From the NCBI GenBank assembly GCA_021845505.1, contig JAJZVU010000029.1, forward strand, positions 1-48,900: a stretch of 48,900 bases of DNA. The letters are read 5' to 3'. Source of the stretch: Pseudomonadota bacterium (lineage in GTDB: Bacteria; Pseudomonadota; Gammaproteobacteria; Burkholderiales; Burkholderiaceae_C). The position numbers and the translations under genes are program-made. Positions 11,290-23,844 of the stretch are shown piece after piece. The notes under the pieces are model-generated. The model saw nothing but the letters and a program-made list of their open reading frames with translations, did no database searches and was not told the DNA's origin. The stretch's first letter is position 1, and each line of letters starts with the position of its first letter.

Positions 11290-12381
11290 TCAGCGGGAGC
11301 CGGCCAGCGCCGCGGCGCGTTGCGCGCGCTCGCGCAACTCCCCGGCATCCACGGCGTCGCGCGTCGGCCAGCCCTGCAATTCCCGCTCGACCAGGTCGGC
11401 CAGCGCGCCGACCCATCGCGGGTCGCTGTTCAGGCAGCCGATGTAGTGGAACTCCGCGCCCCCGCTGGACAGGAAGGCCTGCCTGGCCTCGATGGCGATT
11501 TCCTCCAGGGTCTCCAGGCAGTCGGCGACAAAACCCGGGCACACCACGTCGACCCGCCGCACCCCCGACCGGGCGAGCTCGCGCAAGGTGGGCTCGGTAT
11601 AGGGCTGCAGCCAGGCCTGGGCGCCGAAGCGCGACTGGAAGGTCACCTGGAACTGCTCGGGCTGCAGATCCAGCGCCTGCGCCAGCAGCCGCGCCGTCTT
11701 GCGGCATTCGCAGTGGTAGGGGTCGCCCTGTTCGAGGGTGCGCAGGGGCATGCCGTGAAAACTCATCAACAGGCGCTGCGGGCGGCCATGCGCGGCCCAA
11801 TGGTCGCGCACCTTGGCGGCCAGCGCGCCGATGTAGCCGGGGTGGTCGGCGAACTGGCGCAGCCAGCGCAGGCCGGGCTGCCGGCGCTGGCCGCGCAGCC
11901 AGTCGCCCAGCGCATCCAGCGCGGTCGCGGTGGTCGCCGCGCTGTATTGGGGATACAGCGGCACGCCGAGCAGCCGCGTCATCCCCTGGCGGTGCAGGTC
12001 GTCCAGCACCTCGGGAGTCGCCGGATCGCCGTAGCGCATCGCGTGGGCGACCAGCAGCCGGTGCCCGCGCCGCTGCAATTCCTGCTGCAACTCGCGCTGC
12101 AGCGCCGCGCTGGCCACCGCCAGCGGCGAGCCCTCGCTGCTCCAGATCCGGGCGTACTTGGCCGCGGTCTTCGGGGAGCGCAGCGGCACGATGATGCCGT
12201 GCAGCAGCGGCAGCCACAGCGCTCGCGGCAGCTCGACCACCCGGCGGTCGGACAGGAACTGGCGCAGGTAGCGCCGCACCGCGGGCGCGGTCGGGGCGCT
12301 GGGGGTGCCGAGGTTGAACAGCACCACCGCGGTGCGTTGCGGGCTGGCGTGGTCGTAGGCGTCGGCTTGGCGATCGGACAT
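11290..12381 (-). CDS. hemH: Ferrochelatase
   Basis: Ferrochelatase inserts Fe2+ into protoporphyrin IX, the last step of haem synthesis, at the inner membrane. The 363-residue protein shows family blocks VVLFNLGTPSAPTAPAVRRYL near the N-terminus, AMRYGDPAT, PLYPQYSAATTA, the catalytic-histidine motif LMSFHGMP and the second active-site block TFQSRFGAQAWLQPYTE. I chose ATG 12381; a GTG two codons upstream is possible. It heads a minus-strand run that continues through a glycosyltransferase to grpE and dnaK. Linkage of hemH to the grpE-dnaK-dnaJ cluster is, as I recall, common in Burkholderiales. Confidence 0.96.
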   Translation of the reverse strand: MSDRQADAYDHASPQRTAVVLFNLGTPSAPTAPAVRRYLRQFLSDRRVVELPRALWLPLLHGIIVPLRSPKTAAKYARIWSSEGSPLAVASAALQRELQQELQRRGHRLLVAHAMRYGDPATPEVLDDLHRQGMTRLLGVPLYPQYSAATTATALDALGDWLRGQRRQPGLRWLRQFADHPGYIGALAAKVRDHWAAHGRPQRLLMSFHGMPLRTLEQGDPYHCECRKTARLLAQALDLQPEQFQVTFQSRFGAQAWLQPYTEPTLRELARSGVRRVDVVCPGFVADCLETLEEIAIEARQAFLSSGGAEFHYIGCLNSDPRWVGALADLVERELQGWPTRDAVDAGELRERAQRAAALAGSR

Positions 12382-12463
12382 GGTCACGGGGAAAGGCGAT
12401 GCACCGCCCCAGGCGCGCAGCCTGTCGCGGCGGCCCGCCGGAAGGGGCGTCAGCGTGCCGGGG

Positions 12464-13378
12464 CTAGCGGTCGAAGACCTCGAACACCACGGTCGGGGCG
12501 GTGGGATCGGTGGGCTTGGCGCCCAGGCAGATTTCTCCCTGCCCGTGCAGCACGCACTCGTTGCGCCGCAGCGCGAGCGCGTTGTCCTGGCCGGCGTAAC
12601 GCACCCAGGTCCCGTTGCTGGAAAGATCGGTCAGCATGAAATAGCTTCCGCGCCATTCGATGCGGGCGTGCTGCCGCGACACCCGGATGTCGTTGACCAC
12701 GAACTCGGCGGCCTGGGTGCGCCCGATGTGCATCACTCCCTGCGCCGCGGGCATTTCCTGGTGCACGTCGAGCCAGCTCAGGCTCAGCCGCTGGTTGGAA
12801 CTGGAGATCACCGTCGGCAGGTGGGGCATGGTCTGGCTGTTCTGCCAGCCCGCGTCCCACTCGATCTGGTGCACCGGCACCGGCTGTTCGTAGCCGCGCA
12901 GGAAGATCGAGCCGAGGTTGCGCAGCCGCGCCTGCAGGTCCAGCGGCAGGCCGTCGGTCACCGCTTCGCCGAGCAGGATCTGGCCGCCGGCAGCCGAGCC
13001 CGACAGCCGCGCCGCGGCGTTGACCGCATCGCCGAAGCAGTCGCCCGGGGTCAGCACCACCGGGCCGCGCGACAGGCCGATTTTCAGCGGAAACGCGCCC
13101 GGCGTCGGGCCCTGCTGGTTCCATGACGCCAGCCGGCGTTGCGCCTCGCAGCAGGCGCGCACCGCCGCGGTGTTGTCGTCGAACACCGCGAGCAGGCCGT
13201 CGCCCAGGGTTTTCACCACCTGGCCCCTTTGCTGCTCGATGGCCTCGCCCGCGGCCCGGGTCACGCGGGTCATCAGCCCGGCCGCCGCGGTGTCGCCCAG
13301 CGACTTGTACAACCCGGTGCTTCCGACCACGTCGGCGAACACCACGGTGCGGATGACGGGCTTGCGCAGGTTGGACAT
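12464..13378 (-). CDS. Class III nucleotide cyclase with C-terminal FHA domain
   Basis: A 304-residue soluble protein. The N-terminal half is a class III adenylate/guanylate cyclase domain with the first metal Asp in [10 protein letters not shown] (Asp16), the second in [13 protein letters not shown], and the transition-state Asn and Arg in [13 protein letters not shown], so it looks catalytically competent. The C-terminal half is a forkhead-associated phosphothreonine-binding domain: [15 protein letters not shown], then VSRQHARI and LSSNGTWV. It probably couples a phosphoprotein signal to cAMP or cGMP production; partner and nucleotide are unknown. It lies 112 bases after rpoD and 76 bases before hemH, all on the minus strand. 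Confidence 0.9.
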   Translation of the reverse strand: MSNLRKPVIRTVVFADVVGSTGLYKSLGDTAAAGLMTRVTRAAGEAIEQQRGQVVKTLGDGLLAVFDDNTAAVRACCEAQRRLASWNQQGPTPGAFPLKIGLSRGPVVLTPGDCFGDAVNAAARLSGSAAGGQILLGEAVTDGLPLDLQARLRNLGSIFLRGYEQPVPVHQIEWDAGWQNSQTMPHLPTVISSSNQRLSLSWLDVHQEMPAAQGVMHIGRTQAAEFVVNDIRVSRQHARIEWRGSYFMLTDLSSNGTWVRYAGQDNALALRRNECVLHGQGEICLGAKPTDPTAPTVVFEVFDR

Positions 13379-13490
13379 GGTCCCCCAAGTCTAACGGCCC
13401 GGCACCGCTTGCGCGTGAAAACCGCGCCGCGGCGGCCTGCCGGCGCTGCGCCCGCTGCCGCGCATCGCGACCACCGCCACGCCGCCGCCC

Positions 13491-15818
<2,328 letters not shown>

Positions 15819-16166
15819 AGTCGGATTCCCCGTAGGCTCCTTGCGCATGCGGCGCCGGCGGCAGCTGGACACGGCTGCCGTGTCACAAGAATAGGCCAAG
15901 CCGCCCGCTGCAGCGGCAGGGTGCCCCGGCGTGCTGCCCTTCGTCGGCCGCGTCCGGGGCGCCAGCTGGCGGCCCCGGCCTTCGCCCCGGCGCTTGCCGG
16001 GTCACAGCCCTTCGGGATGGCAGTCCGTCGGGAAACCGCTGGCGGGGAGGCCCGGCCAGGCGGCTCGCAGCCGCTCGCGGGTCCCTCGCCGGCCTGTTGC
16101 AGGCGTTCGTTTGCGCAAAACCCCATAGTATAGGCGGCCCGGGGGATTTCAAGCCCGGGCGGGGGC
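15819..16166 (-). other. dnaG-rpoD intergenic region, probable rpoD leader
   Basis: No convincing gene lies in these 348 bases. From the candidate promoter (16125-16152) a transcript would carry a 5' leader of about 300 nt before rpoD. It holds a GC-rich hairpin around GGGGCCGCCAGCTGGCGCCCC (15958-15978) and a perfect dyad GACACGGC-T-GCCGTGTC at 15868-15884, about 50 bases before the ATG. An open frame starting at ATG 16128 runs the length of the leader and overlaps the rpoD start by 4 bases, but its translation has no family signature. Confidence 0.55.
16125..16152 (-). promoter_or_regulatory. Putative sigma-70 promoter for rpoD
   Basis: On the minus strand TTGAAA (16152-16147) is 16 bases from TACTAT (16130-16125). 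The -35 matches five of six consensus bases and the -10 four. It stands in an AT-rich pocket just after the dnaG stop, the expected place for an rpoD promoter. Confidence 0.5.
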
Positions 16167-18005
16167 TCAAAGGCGCGGCAGCCCGCGCATGAGTTCGCGC
16201 AGCCGCAGCGACAGATTCTGGTATTCCAGCCGCGAAGCCTGGTCGGCGAGCCCGAGTCCGGCCAGTTCCTGCTGGCGCAGCTTGATCCAGTCCATTTCGA
16301 TGCTGGCCAGCGCGCCGCGAAGGTCCGGCTGCAATGCCGCGGCGTCCTGCTCGACCAGCTCGCCAGCCCGCAGCGCCTGCGCCGCCTCCAGCCAACCGCC
16401 GGCGCGCAGGCTTTCCCAGCGATGCGACGCATTCGCATCGGGGTGTTCCTCCCGATACGATTCCAGCCAGCGCGCGAGTTCCCCGGCCGCGCCCGGTGCC
16501 GCCACCAGCAGGTCGCGTTGCGCGGGGCTGATGTCGTTCCACAATTCGGGATGGGCGAGCAGGATCCGCACCGCGGTCGCCGGGTGATCGGCGCGCGGGC
16601 GTTGCAGGTGACGCGACGGCGGCGCCGCGCCACGTGCTGCGGCTGCGGGCAGCGCGCGCCCGCGTTGCGCAGGCGCGTCGGCCAGCAGGCTTTGCGGCTC
16701 GGCGCGCAGGCGCTGCGCCAGTTCGCCGGCGATCTGCTGTTTCAGCGCGGACGCCGGCAGCAGGCGCAGCAGGTCGCGCGCGCGCACGCTGGCCTGGGCG
16801 CGCCCCTCGGCGGTGTCCAGCGCCAGCCCGTCGGCCACGCTGTCGAGCAGGAACACCGACAGCGGCCGCGAGCGCGCGACTTCGCGCTCGAAGGCGTCGG
16901 CGCCATGCGCCCGCACGAAGCTGTCCGGGTCGTGCTCGGGAGGCAGGAACAGGAACTTCACCGAACGCGTGTCGTCCAGCGCCGGCAGCGCGGCCTGCAT
17001 CGCTCGGCTCGCGGCCTTGCGTCCGGCAGCGTCGCCGTCGAAGGCGAAGACCACCTGCGGGCAGTGGCGGAACAGCCGCCGCACCTGGTCCGCGGTGCAG
17101 GCGGTGCCCAACGTGGCCACCGCGTTCCCGATGCCGTGCTGCGCCAGCGCGATCACATCCAGGTAGCCCTCGACGACCAGCGCCTGTCCGCGACGCTGCA
17201 CCGCCTGCCGGGCCTCGAACAGGCCGTAGAGCTCCTCGCCCTTGTGGAACAGCGGGGTCTCGGGCGAGTTCAGGTACTTGGGCTCGCCGCGGTCGAGCAC
17301 CCGCCCGCCGAAGCCGATGAGTTCGCCCTGCAGGTTGCGGATGGGAAAGGTGATGCGGTCGCGCAGACGGTCGTAGCGCCGGCTGACCCGCGCGCCGCTG
17401 GCGCGCGCCGGCTCGAGGTTGTCGCCGTGCTCGTCGCGCGCGACCACCAGGCCCGACTCCACCAGCACGTCGGCCTGGTAGTTGGGAAAGGCCTGCGCCA
17501 GCGCCTGCCAGTCGTCGGGGGCATACCCCAGTCCGAAGCGCTTGGCCGAGTGCCCGTCGATACCCCGCCCCTTCAGGTAGGCGATCGCGCGCTGGTCGCC
17601 GCGCAGCCGGTCGCGGTAGTAGCGCGCGGCCTGCTCGAGCACCTCGCGCAGCCGCTGGCGGTGGTCGCGCTGCTCGGCGGAGCGGCGCTCCGAAGCCGGG
17701 TCGACGGCCTGCTCGGGCACCTCCAGCCCGGCCTCGCGCGCCAGTTCGCGCACCGCCTCGGGGAAGCTCGTGCCGGCGCGCGCCATGACGAAGCCGATCG
17801 CGCTGCCGTGGGCGCCGCAGCCGAAGCAGTGGTAGAACTGCTTGGAAGGGCTGACGGTGAACGAGGCGGTCCGTTCATCGTGGAACGGGCACAGCCCCTT
17901 GTAGTTGGTGCCGGCCTTTTTCAGCTGCACCGACTTGCCGACGATTTCGACGAGGTCGACGCGGTCGAGCAGCTGCTGGATGAACTCTTGCGGAATCAAG
18001 GACAT
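16167..18005 (-). CDS. dnaG: DNA primase
   Basis: Primase lays RNA primers for DNA replication, acting with the DnaB helicase. The 612-residue protein has an N-terminal zinc ribbon (CPFH ... FYHCFGCG, about residues 39-64), the RNA-polymerase core, and a TOPRIM catalytic domain with [14 protein letters not shown] and the metal-binding [11 protein letters not shown]. The C-terminal helicase-interaction domain ends in MRGLPRL. The start reads [15 protein letters not shown], typical for the family. It lies between adk and rpoD; the dnaG-rpoD order is part of the conserved macromolecular-synthesis arrangement, here without rpsU next to it. Confidence 0.97.
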   Translation of the reverse strand: MSLIPQEFIQQLLDRVDLVEIVGKSVQLKKAGTNYKGLCPFHDERTASFTVSPSKQFYHCFGCGAHGSAIGFVMARAGTSFPEAVRELAREAGLEVPEQAVDPASERRSAEQRDHRQRLREVLEQAARYYRDRLRGDQRAIAYLKGRGIDGHSAKRFGLGYAPDDWQALAQAFPNYQADVLVESGLVVARDEHGDNLEPARASGARVSRRYDRLRDRITFPIRNLQGELIGFGGRVLDRGEPKYLNSPETPLFHKGEELYGLFEARQAVQRRGQALVVEGYLDVIALAQHGIGNAVATLGTACTADQVRRLFRHCPQVVFAFDGDAAGRKAASRAMQAALPALDDTRSVKFLFLPPEHDPDSFVRAHGADAFEREVARSRPLSVFLLDSVADGLALDTAEGRAQASVRARDLLRLLPASALKQQIAGELAQRLRAEPQSLLADAPAQRGRALPAAAARGAAPPSRHLQRPRADHPATAVRILLAHPELWNDISPAQRDLLVAAPGAAGELARWLESYREEHPDANASHRWESLRAGGWLEAAQALRAGELVEQDAAALQPDLRGALASIEMDWIKLRQQELAGLGLADQASRLEYQNLSLRLRELMRGLPRL

Positions 18006-18083
18006 GGCAGTGCGGCCCGAGGCGCCGCGGGGGTTTCCCGGGCATCGCACCGCGTGGGCGCGCGGGCCGCGCGCCGGCCGGCG

Positions 18084-18878
<795 letters not shown>

Positions 18879-19661
18879 TCAGCCCCCGCGCTGCTCGAGC
18901 AGCGCGCGTACCCGCCGCAGGTCCTCGGCGGTGTCGACCCCTGCGGCCTCGGCGTGATCGACGCACAGCACCGCGATGCGCCAGCCGTTCCACAGCGCGC
19001 GCAGCTGTTCCAGCGCCTCCTCGCCCTCGAGTTCGCAGGCGGGCAGCGCGGCGAAGGCGCGCAGGGTGCGCAGCCGGAAGGCATAGATCCCCAGATGGCG
19101 CAGGAAGGGCAGGCGCGGCGGCAGGCGCGGTGGCGCGCCATCGGCGTACTGGTCGCGCCGCCAGGGTATCGGCGCGCGCGAGAACAGCAGCGCGCGCTGC
19201 TGCGAATCCACCACCACCTTGACGACGTTGGGGTCGGCGATCGCCTGCGGCAGCTCGATGGGGTGCGCGGCGGTGGCGATCTGCGCCTGCGGGTCGGCGT
19301 GCAGGCGCAGCGCGCAACCGCGGATGAGCTCGGGGTCGATCAACGGTTCATCGCCCTGCACGTTGACCACCAGCGCGTCGTCGTCGAGGTCGAGCCGCTC
19401 GGCCGCCTCGGCGATGCGATCGGTGCCGCTGGCGTGCCGCGGCGAGGTCAGCAGAGCGCGCACCGCATGGGCCGCGCAGACGTCGGCCACCTGCTGGTCG
19501 TCGGTGGCCACGACCACCTGCGCCGCGCCGCTGGCCTGGGCTCGCCGCGCGACCCGCACGACCATCGGCAGCCCGGCGATGTCGGCCAGCGGCTTGTCCG
19601 GCAGCCGGGTGGAGGCCCGGCGCGCCGGGATCAGCACCGTGAAGCTGGGCTCCTTCACCAC
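18879..19661 (-). CDS. kdsB: CMP-KDO synthetase (3-deoxy-manno-octulosonate cytidylyltransferase)
   Basis: Activates KDO with CTP to CMP-KDO for lipopolysaccharide inner-core assembly. The 260-residue protein has the N-terminal nucleotide-binding motif FTVLIPARRASTRLPDKPL, the metal-binding VNVQGDEPLI, and GIYAFRLRTL toward the C-terminus. It starts at GTG 19661, with GGGGGAG five bases upstream; a second GTG follows immediately. It forms a compact LPS unit with lpxK and the Trm112-like gene. Confidence 0.96.
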   Translation of the reverse strand: MVKEPSFTVLIPARRASTRLPDKPLADIAGLPMVVRVARRAQASGAAQVVVATDDQQVADVCAAHAVRALLTSPRHASGTDRIAEAAERLDLDDDALVVNVQGDEPLIDPELIRGCALRLHADPQAQIATAAHPIELPQAIADPNVVKVVVDSQQRALLFSRAPIPWRRDQYADGAPPRLPPRLPFLRHLGIYAFRLRTLRAFAALPACELEGEEALEQLRALWNGWRIAVLCVDHAEAAGVDTAEDLRRVRALLEQRGG

Positions 19662-19698
19662 CGCGGCTCCCCCGCGGCGGCGGCGCCCGCGGCAGCCT

Positions 19699-19902
19699 TC
19701 ATGGCGCGGCGCCCGGGGTATCGGCGGCGGCGGCGGCGCCCTGGGTTTCCCGCGCCTGCTCGACCAGCATCACCGCGATGCCGTCGCGGATCGGAAAGGC
19801 CAGGCGGTCGCGCGGGCAGAGCAGTTCCTGCGCCGCGCGGTCGTACTGCAGCGGGCCCTTGCAGATCGGGCATACCAGCAGGTCAAGCAGGCGTGAATCC
19901 AT
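19699..19902 (-). CDS. Trm112/YcaR family small protein
   Basis: A 67-residue protein of the Trm112 (DUF343) family. It has [17 protein letters not shown] near the N-terminus and a second block [21 protein letters not shown]. Of the four cysteines usual for a zinc ribbon, three are seen (CPIC and one C in the second pair, where CPRD replaces CxxC), so zinc binding may be incomplete. It overlaps the 3' end of lpxK by 20 bases and precedes kdsB, the standard position of ycaR in proteobacteria. Its role is not established. Confidence 0.9.
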   Translation of the reverse strand: MDSRLLDLLVCPICKGPLQYDRAAQELLCPRDRLAFPIRDGIAVMLVEQARETQGAAAAADTPGAAP

Positions 19903-20926
19903 CGGAAGACCTCGATTGATCGCGCCGCAGGCGCGACAGCAGCCAGCCCGGCAGCGCGGGGTCGACCTCCAGGCGCAGAGGCACCGCCCACAGGCGCTCG
20001 AATCCCGGTTGGCCGGGCCTGCATTTTAGGGCGTCCTTCTCGGTCAGCAGGATCTGTCCCGGCAGCCGCGCCAGCACCTCGGGCGGCAGCGCCTGGTGGT
20101 CGGGCGCGCCGGCCGTGTGCCGCAGGGTCAGGCCGGCGGCGCGCAGCATGTCGAAGAACTGGCCGGGGTGGCCGATCGCCGCCGCTGCCGACACATCCTC
20201 GGCAGCGTAGCGTTGCAGGAATTGCGCGGTCTGCAGCAGCCGCCCGTCGGCCAGGTTGCGCATTCCGGCGGGACTGCGGCGCAGCTCGAAAAAGGGCTCG
20301 GGCGAGTCCGCGCGCGCCTGCGGCGGGCCCAGCGTGGCATCGCGCGGTCGGCCCCACGGCTCGCGCAGCGGGCCGGCCGGCAGCGGCCAGCCGTTGCCGC
20401 GCCCGCGCGCGTCGACCACCACCAGCTGCAAGTCGCGCGCAAGCGCGAAATGCTGCAATCCGTCGTCGCCGAGCAGCACGTCGACCCGCGGGTGGGCGCG
20501 CAGCAGGCACTGCGCGGCCTGCGCGCGCCGCGCCGCCACCCACACCGGGCAGCCGCTGATGCGGTGCAGCAGCAAGGGCTCGTCGCCGACCTGCTCGGGC
20601 GTGCTGTCGTCTTGCACCGCCAGCGGCCGCGCGTCGGCGCGCCGGCGCCCGTAGCCGCGGGAGACGATTCCCGGATGCCAGCCGGCGTCGCGCAGCGCCT
20701 GCGCCAGGTACGCCACCACAGGGGTCTTGCCGCTGCCGCCGGCGGTGACGTTGCCGACGATGATCACCGGGACCGGTGCCCGCCACGGCCGCAGCCAGCC
20801 CGACTGCCAGGCACGGCGTCGCAGCGCCGCCGCCGCTGCGAACAGCAGGGCCGGCGGCAGCAGCAGGCACGCCGCGGCCGAGCGCCGCAGCCACCAGCGT
20901 GGCCAGCCGCCAGCCGCGGGGGTCAC
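19883..20926 (-). CDS. lpxK: Tetraacyldisaccharide 4'-kinase
   Basis: Phosphorylates the lipid A disaccharide precursor at the 4' position, at the inner-membrane inner face. The 347-residue protein has one N-terminal membrane anchor ([17 protein letters not shown]) followed by the P-loop [24 protein letters not shown] and [17 protein letters not shown]. It begins with GTG inside the TGA of exbD (GTGA overlap), so translation is coupled. It ends 20 bases inside the Trm112-like gene. Confidence 0.96.
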   Translation of the reverse strand: MTPAAGGWPRWWLRRSAAACLLLPPALLFAAAAALRRRAWQSGWLRPWRAPVPVIIVGNVTAGGSGKTPVVAYLAQALRDAGWHPGIVSRGYGRRRADARPLAVQDDSTPEQVGDEPLLLHRISGCPVWVAARRAQAAQCLLRAHPRVDVLLGDDGLQHFALARDLQLVVVDARGRGNGWPLPAGPLREPWGRPRDATLGPPQARADSPEPFFELRRSPAGMRNLADGRLLQTAQFLQRYAAEDVSAAAAIGHPGQFFDMLRAAGLTLRHTAGAPDHQALPPEVLARLPGQILLTEKDALKCRPGQPGFERLWAVPLRLEVDPALPGWLLSRLRRDQSRSSDGFTPA

Positions 20927-21342
20927 GACACCGGGCCGTGCTGGGTGGCGAAGGTCAGGCGGCGCAGTCCGAGCAGCCGCGCCGCCTGCATCACGTTGAC
21001 CACCGATTGCTGGGTGCTGCGCGCATCGGCGCTGATCACCAGCAGCACGCCATGCCGCCCGTGCAGCGCCGCGCTCAACGCGCGCACCAGGGCCGGCACG
21101 TCGCGCCCCTGCAGCCAGCGGCCGTCGACCGCGTACTGCCCGGCCGCGCTGACCGCCACGACGAGGCTGCCCGCGGGGGTGTGGGCGGGATTGGCCTCGG
21201 CGGTCGGCAGTTCGATGTTCAGCTGGGTGTACCTCGAATAGGTGGTGGTGATCATCAGGAAGATCAACACCACCAGCAGCACGTCGATCAGCGGGATCAG
21301 GTTGATCTCCGGGTCGTCGGGCCGCGGGCGCTGGAAATTCAT
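20923..21342 (-). CDS. exbD: ExbD/TolR-family biopolymer transport protein
   Basis: A 139-residue inner-membrane protein with a short cytoplasmic N-terminus (MNFQRPRPDDPEINLIPLID), a single membrane helix VLLVVLIFLMITTTY holding the essential Asp just at its start, and a periplasmic domain. With ExbB it forms a proton-driven motor. No tonB is present here; ExbBD placed before lpxK is a common betaproteobacterial arrangement, and its true partner is not known from this sequence. The start is ATG 21342; the stop overlaps the lpxK start by 4 bases. Confidence 0.92.
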   Translation of the reverse strand: MNFQRPRPDDPEINLIPLIDVLLVVLIFLMITTTYSRYTQLNIELPTAEANPAHTPAGSLVVAVSAAGQYAVDGRWLQGRDVPALVRALSAALHGRHGVLLVISADARSTQQSVVNVMQAARLLGLRRLTFATQHGPVS

Positions 21343-21358
21343 CGGCGCACTCCGCGTG

Positions 21359-21994
21359 TCAGCCGCGCGCGGCGCGCGCCGCGTCGACATGGCTTTGCAG
21401 ATGGGTGGCCAGGCGCCGTGCCGCCTGTTCGAGTTCGATGCCGAAGTCGTCGACGCGGCCGCGGAAGTAGCGGTAGAACATCAACGAGGGCACCGCGATG
21501 ATCAGCCCGAAGGCCGTGTTGTACAAGGCCACCGAAATGCCATGCGCGAGCAGCAGCGGGTTGCTGCTGCCGGCGGTCTGCGAGCCGAAGATCTCGATCA
21601 GCCCGACCACCGTTCCCAGCAGCCCCAGCAACGGCGCCGCCGAGGCCACGGTGCCGAGGGCGTTGAGGTAGTGCTGCAGCCGGTGCATGACCGCCCGCCC
21701 GGCGTTTTCCATGTCCTCGCGCAGGCTTTCCGCGCTGGCGTGGGGGCGCCGGGCCGCGCGAAAGCCCGCGGCCAGCACGCTGCCCAGCGGGGAGTTGCGC
21801 TCGAGCTTGTCCACGGTGTCGGGCGCCGGCAGGGTCGTCGCCGACACCGCCAGCGCCTCGTCCAGCAATCGAGGCGGGAGCACCCTGGCCGTGCGCAGCG
21901 AACTCAGGCGCTCGAGCACGATGGCCAGCGCGGTGATGGAGCACAGGATCAGCGGCCAGATCGGCCAGCCGGCGGCTTCGACGAAACTGAGCAA
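21359..21994 (-). CDS. exbB: ExbB/MotA/TolQ-family proton channel
   Basis: A 211-residue inner-membrane protein with three hydrophobic helices: AGWPIWPLILCSITALAIVL at the N-terminus, ALGTVASAAPLLGLLGTVVGLI and ALYNTAFGLIIAVPSLMFYRYF. The middle block is diagnostic of MotA/ExbB channels. I chose TTG 21994 (start MLSFVEAAGWPIWPL) because AGGGG lies eight bases upstream and the resulting N-terminus matches related proteins as I recall them. ATG codons at 22021 and 22030 are in frame but have no ribosome-binding site. It heads the exbB-exbD-lpxK-Trm112-kdsB unit. Confidence 0.88.
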   Translation of the reverse strand: MLSFVEAAGWPIWPLILCSITALAIVLERLSSLRTARVLPPRLLDEALAVSATTLPAPDTVDKLERNSPLGSVLAAGFRAARRPHASAESLREDMENAGRAVMHRLQHYLNALGTVASAAPLLGLLGTVVGLIEIFGSQTAGSSNPLLLAHGISVALYNTAFGLIIAVPSLMFYRYFRGRVDDFGIELEQAARRLATHLQSHVDAARAARG

Positions 21995-22124
21995 AATAGC
22001 TACCCCTGTCCAAGGAACCATCGGTGGCATGGCCGCTGCGGCGCCGCGTCGGCGGCGGCCTGCGGATCGATGCCTGCGGATGGTAATGCGCCGCAGCCTG
22101 GGTCGCCCATCGTGGCGGCAGGGG

Positions 22125-22147
22125 TTATCCCAAAAAACTGTGGATAA
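22125..22147. promoter_or_regulatory. Inverted pair of DnaA-box-like sites
   Basis: TTATCCCAA at 22125-22133 faces TGTGGATAA at 22139-22147. The second is the perfect complement of the DnaA consensus TTATCCACA; the first deviates at two positions. Together they make a dyad TTATCC...GGATAA. Function is untested, and a single perfect 9-mer can occur by chance. Confidence 0.4.
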
Positions 22148-22209
22148 CAATGTGGGTAAGGCGAGGCCGCGGGCGTGGGCGCGCGGCGATTGCACGGCGG
22201 GAATCCGTG

Positions 22210-22245
22210 TGACCATTTTTTGAACATGGAAAAATCTTGACCATT
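22210..22245. repeat. Direct repeat TGACCATT x2, 28-bp spacing
   Basis: TGACCATT occurs at 22210-22217 and again at 22238-22245, the starts exactly 28 bp apart, close to three helical turns less a few bases. The patch between them is AT-rich (TTTTTGAACATGGAAAAATC), unlike its surroundings. It may be a regulator site between exbB and xseA. Confidence 0.45.
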
Positions 22246-22378
22246 CAACGACTTACACGGAAAGACTGGCCCGTGCGCGGCGCCCCGGCCAGGAGCCTCG
22301 GGTTTGCTGGGTTGTGTGGACAGCTTGCCCGCACAGCCGCGGATTTGCTGGCCGCCGCGGCCGCGCGGAGGGACTGAA

Positions 22379-23755
22379 ATGGCCCCGGGCACGACCTGGA
22401 GCGTGGGTGCGCTGGCGCGCGCGCTCGCCGACACCTTGTGGGCGCGCTTCGGGGTCGTCAGCGTGCAGGGCGAGATCAGCGGCTTCACCCGCGCCGCCAG
22501 CGGGCATTGCTATTTCGCGTTGCGCGACCAGACCTCGCAACTGCGCTGTGTGATGTTCCGCCAGCGCGCGGCACTCGTCGACTTCGAGATGCGCGACGGG
22601 CTGAGCGTGGAGTTGCGCGCCGAGGTCGGCATCTACGAGCCGCGCGGCGAGCTGCAACTGCAGGTCGAGTCCATGCGGCGCTTCGGCCAGGGCAGCCTGA
22701 TGGAGCAGTTCCTGCGTCTGAAGGAGCGGTTGCGCGCCGAGGGGCTGTTCGACAGCGGGCGCAAGCGAGCGTTGCCGGCACTGGCGCGCAGCGTCGGGAT
22801 CATCACCTCGCCGCAGGCGGCCGCGCTGCACGACGTGCTGGTCACGCTTCGCCGACGCAGTCCGCAGTTGCGGGTGGTGGTGTACCCGGCCAGCGTGCAG
22901 GGGGCGGCGGCGCCGGCCGAACTGCTGCGCGCGCTGCGTTGCGCGGAGCAACGCGCCGAGGTCGACGTGCTGCTGCTGGTGCGCGGCGGCGGTTCGCTCG
23001 AGGACCTGTGGGCGTTCAACGACGAGGCCCTGGCGCGCGCGCTGGCGCGATCGACCATCCCGGTGATCTGCGGAGTGGGCCACGAGACCGACTTCACGAT
23101 TGCCGATTTCGTCGCCGACATGCGCGCGCCGACCCCGACCGCGGCGGCCGAGCTGTGCGCGCCGCCGCGCGAGCAGCTGCTCGCCGGCCTGCAGCAGCTG
23201 CAGCGCGGGCTGCGCCACGCGGTGCAGGCGCGGCTGGCGCGCGAGCAGCAGAGGATGGACCGCCTGCACATGCGCCTGCCCGCGCCGGCGGCGCTGCTGC
23301 GTCCCGCCGAAGGGCGGCTGCGCGATCTGCAGAACCGGCTGCGACAGGCATGCGGCGCCGCGTTGCAGCAGCGCGAACAGCGCCTGCTGGTGTGGGGACA
23401 GCGCCTGGTCGCGCAGCCCCGGCCCGATTTATTGCGGCGCAGCATGCGGCTCGACGGCCTGGCGCGTCGCCTGCTGCTGGCCGCAGCGCAGGCCAGGCAG
23501 CGGCGCGACCAGCAGTTGCAGGCGCTGCGCGCGCGGCTGCGCGCCCTCGACCCGGCGGCCACGCTGCGTCGCGGCTACTGCCTGGCCTGGCGCTCCGACG
23601 GCGGCTTGCTGCAGGACGCGTCGCGGCTTCGCGCCGGCGACGAATTGCTGCTGGCCACGGCCGGCGCCGCGGCCCGCCTGCTGCTGGCGGATGCGCAGCC
23701 GCAGGCGCATCCGCTGGCGACCCCGGCCGCCACGGGCGACGGGGAATCTTCCTAG
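22379..23755 (+). CDS. xseA: Exodeoxyribonuclease VII large subunit
   Basis: Large, catalytic subunit of the single-strand exonuclease ExoVII used in mismatch and recombinational repair. The 458-residue protein opens with an OB-fold ([14 protein letters not shown] ... [25 protein letters not shown]), followed by the catalytic domain with [34 protein letters not shown] and [20 protein letters not shown] coiled-coil, Arg/Gln/Leu-rich segment follows. The start ATG has GGAGG six bases upstream. sodB follows 89 bases later; xseB is not in the window. Confidence 0.96.
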   Translation: MAPGTTWSVGALARALADTLWARFGVVSVQGEISGFTRAASGHCYFALRDQTSQLRCVMFRQRAALVDFEMRDGLSVELRAEVGIYEPRGELQLQVESMRRFGQGSLMEQFLRLKERLRAEGLFDSGRKRALPALARSVGIITSPQAAALHDVLVTLRRRSPQLRVVVYPASVQGAAAPAELLRALRCAEQRAEVDVLLLVRGGGSLEDLWAFNDEALARALARSTIPVICGVGHETDFTIADFVADMRAPTPTAAAELCAPPREQLLAGLQQLQRGLRHAVQARLAREQQRMDRLHMRLPAPAALLRPAEGRLRDLQNRLRQACGAALQQREQRLLVWGQRLVAQPRPDLLRRSMRLDGLARRLLLAAAQARQRRDQQLQALRARLRALDPAATLRRGYCLAWRSDGGLLQDASRLRAGDELLLATAGAAARLLLADAQPQAHPLATPAATGDGESS

Positions 23756-23844
23756 AATCTGCCGCGTGTGGTTGCGCAACGGCGCGCTGGAGGCCAGGGC
23801 CGTTGCGCGCGTGTGCTCAACCCTCAACCTCGAAAGGCCGTCTG

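Larger units (their letters stand above)
21995..22378. other. Divergent exbB/xseA control region
   Basis: No gene lies in these 384 bases. They hold a dyad of two DnaA-box-like sequences (22125-22147), two TGACCATT direct repeats in an AT-rich patch (22210-22245) and the xseA ribosome-binding site GGAGG (22368-22372). I could not fix a promoter on either strand with good -35 and -10 elements. Confidence 0.6.

Noticed and set aside
22125-22147. Chromosomal replication origin at the DnaA-box pair
   Set aside because: Only two boxes, no AT-rich unwinding element, and no dnaA, dnaN, rpmH or gyrB nearby.
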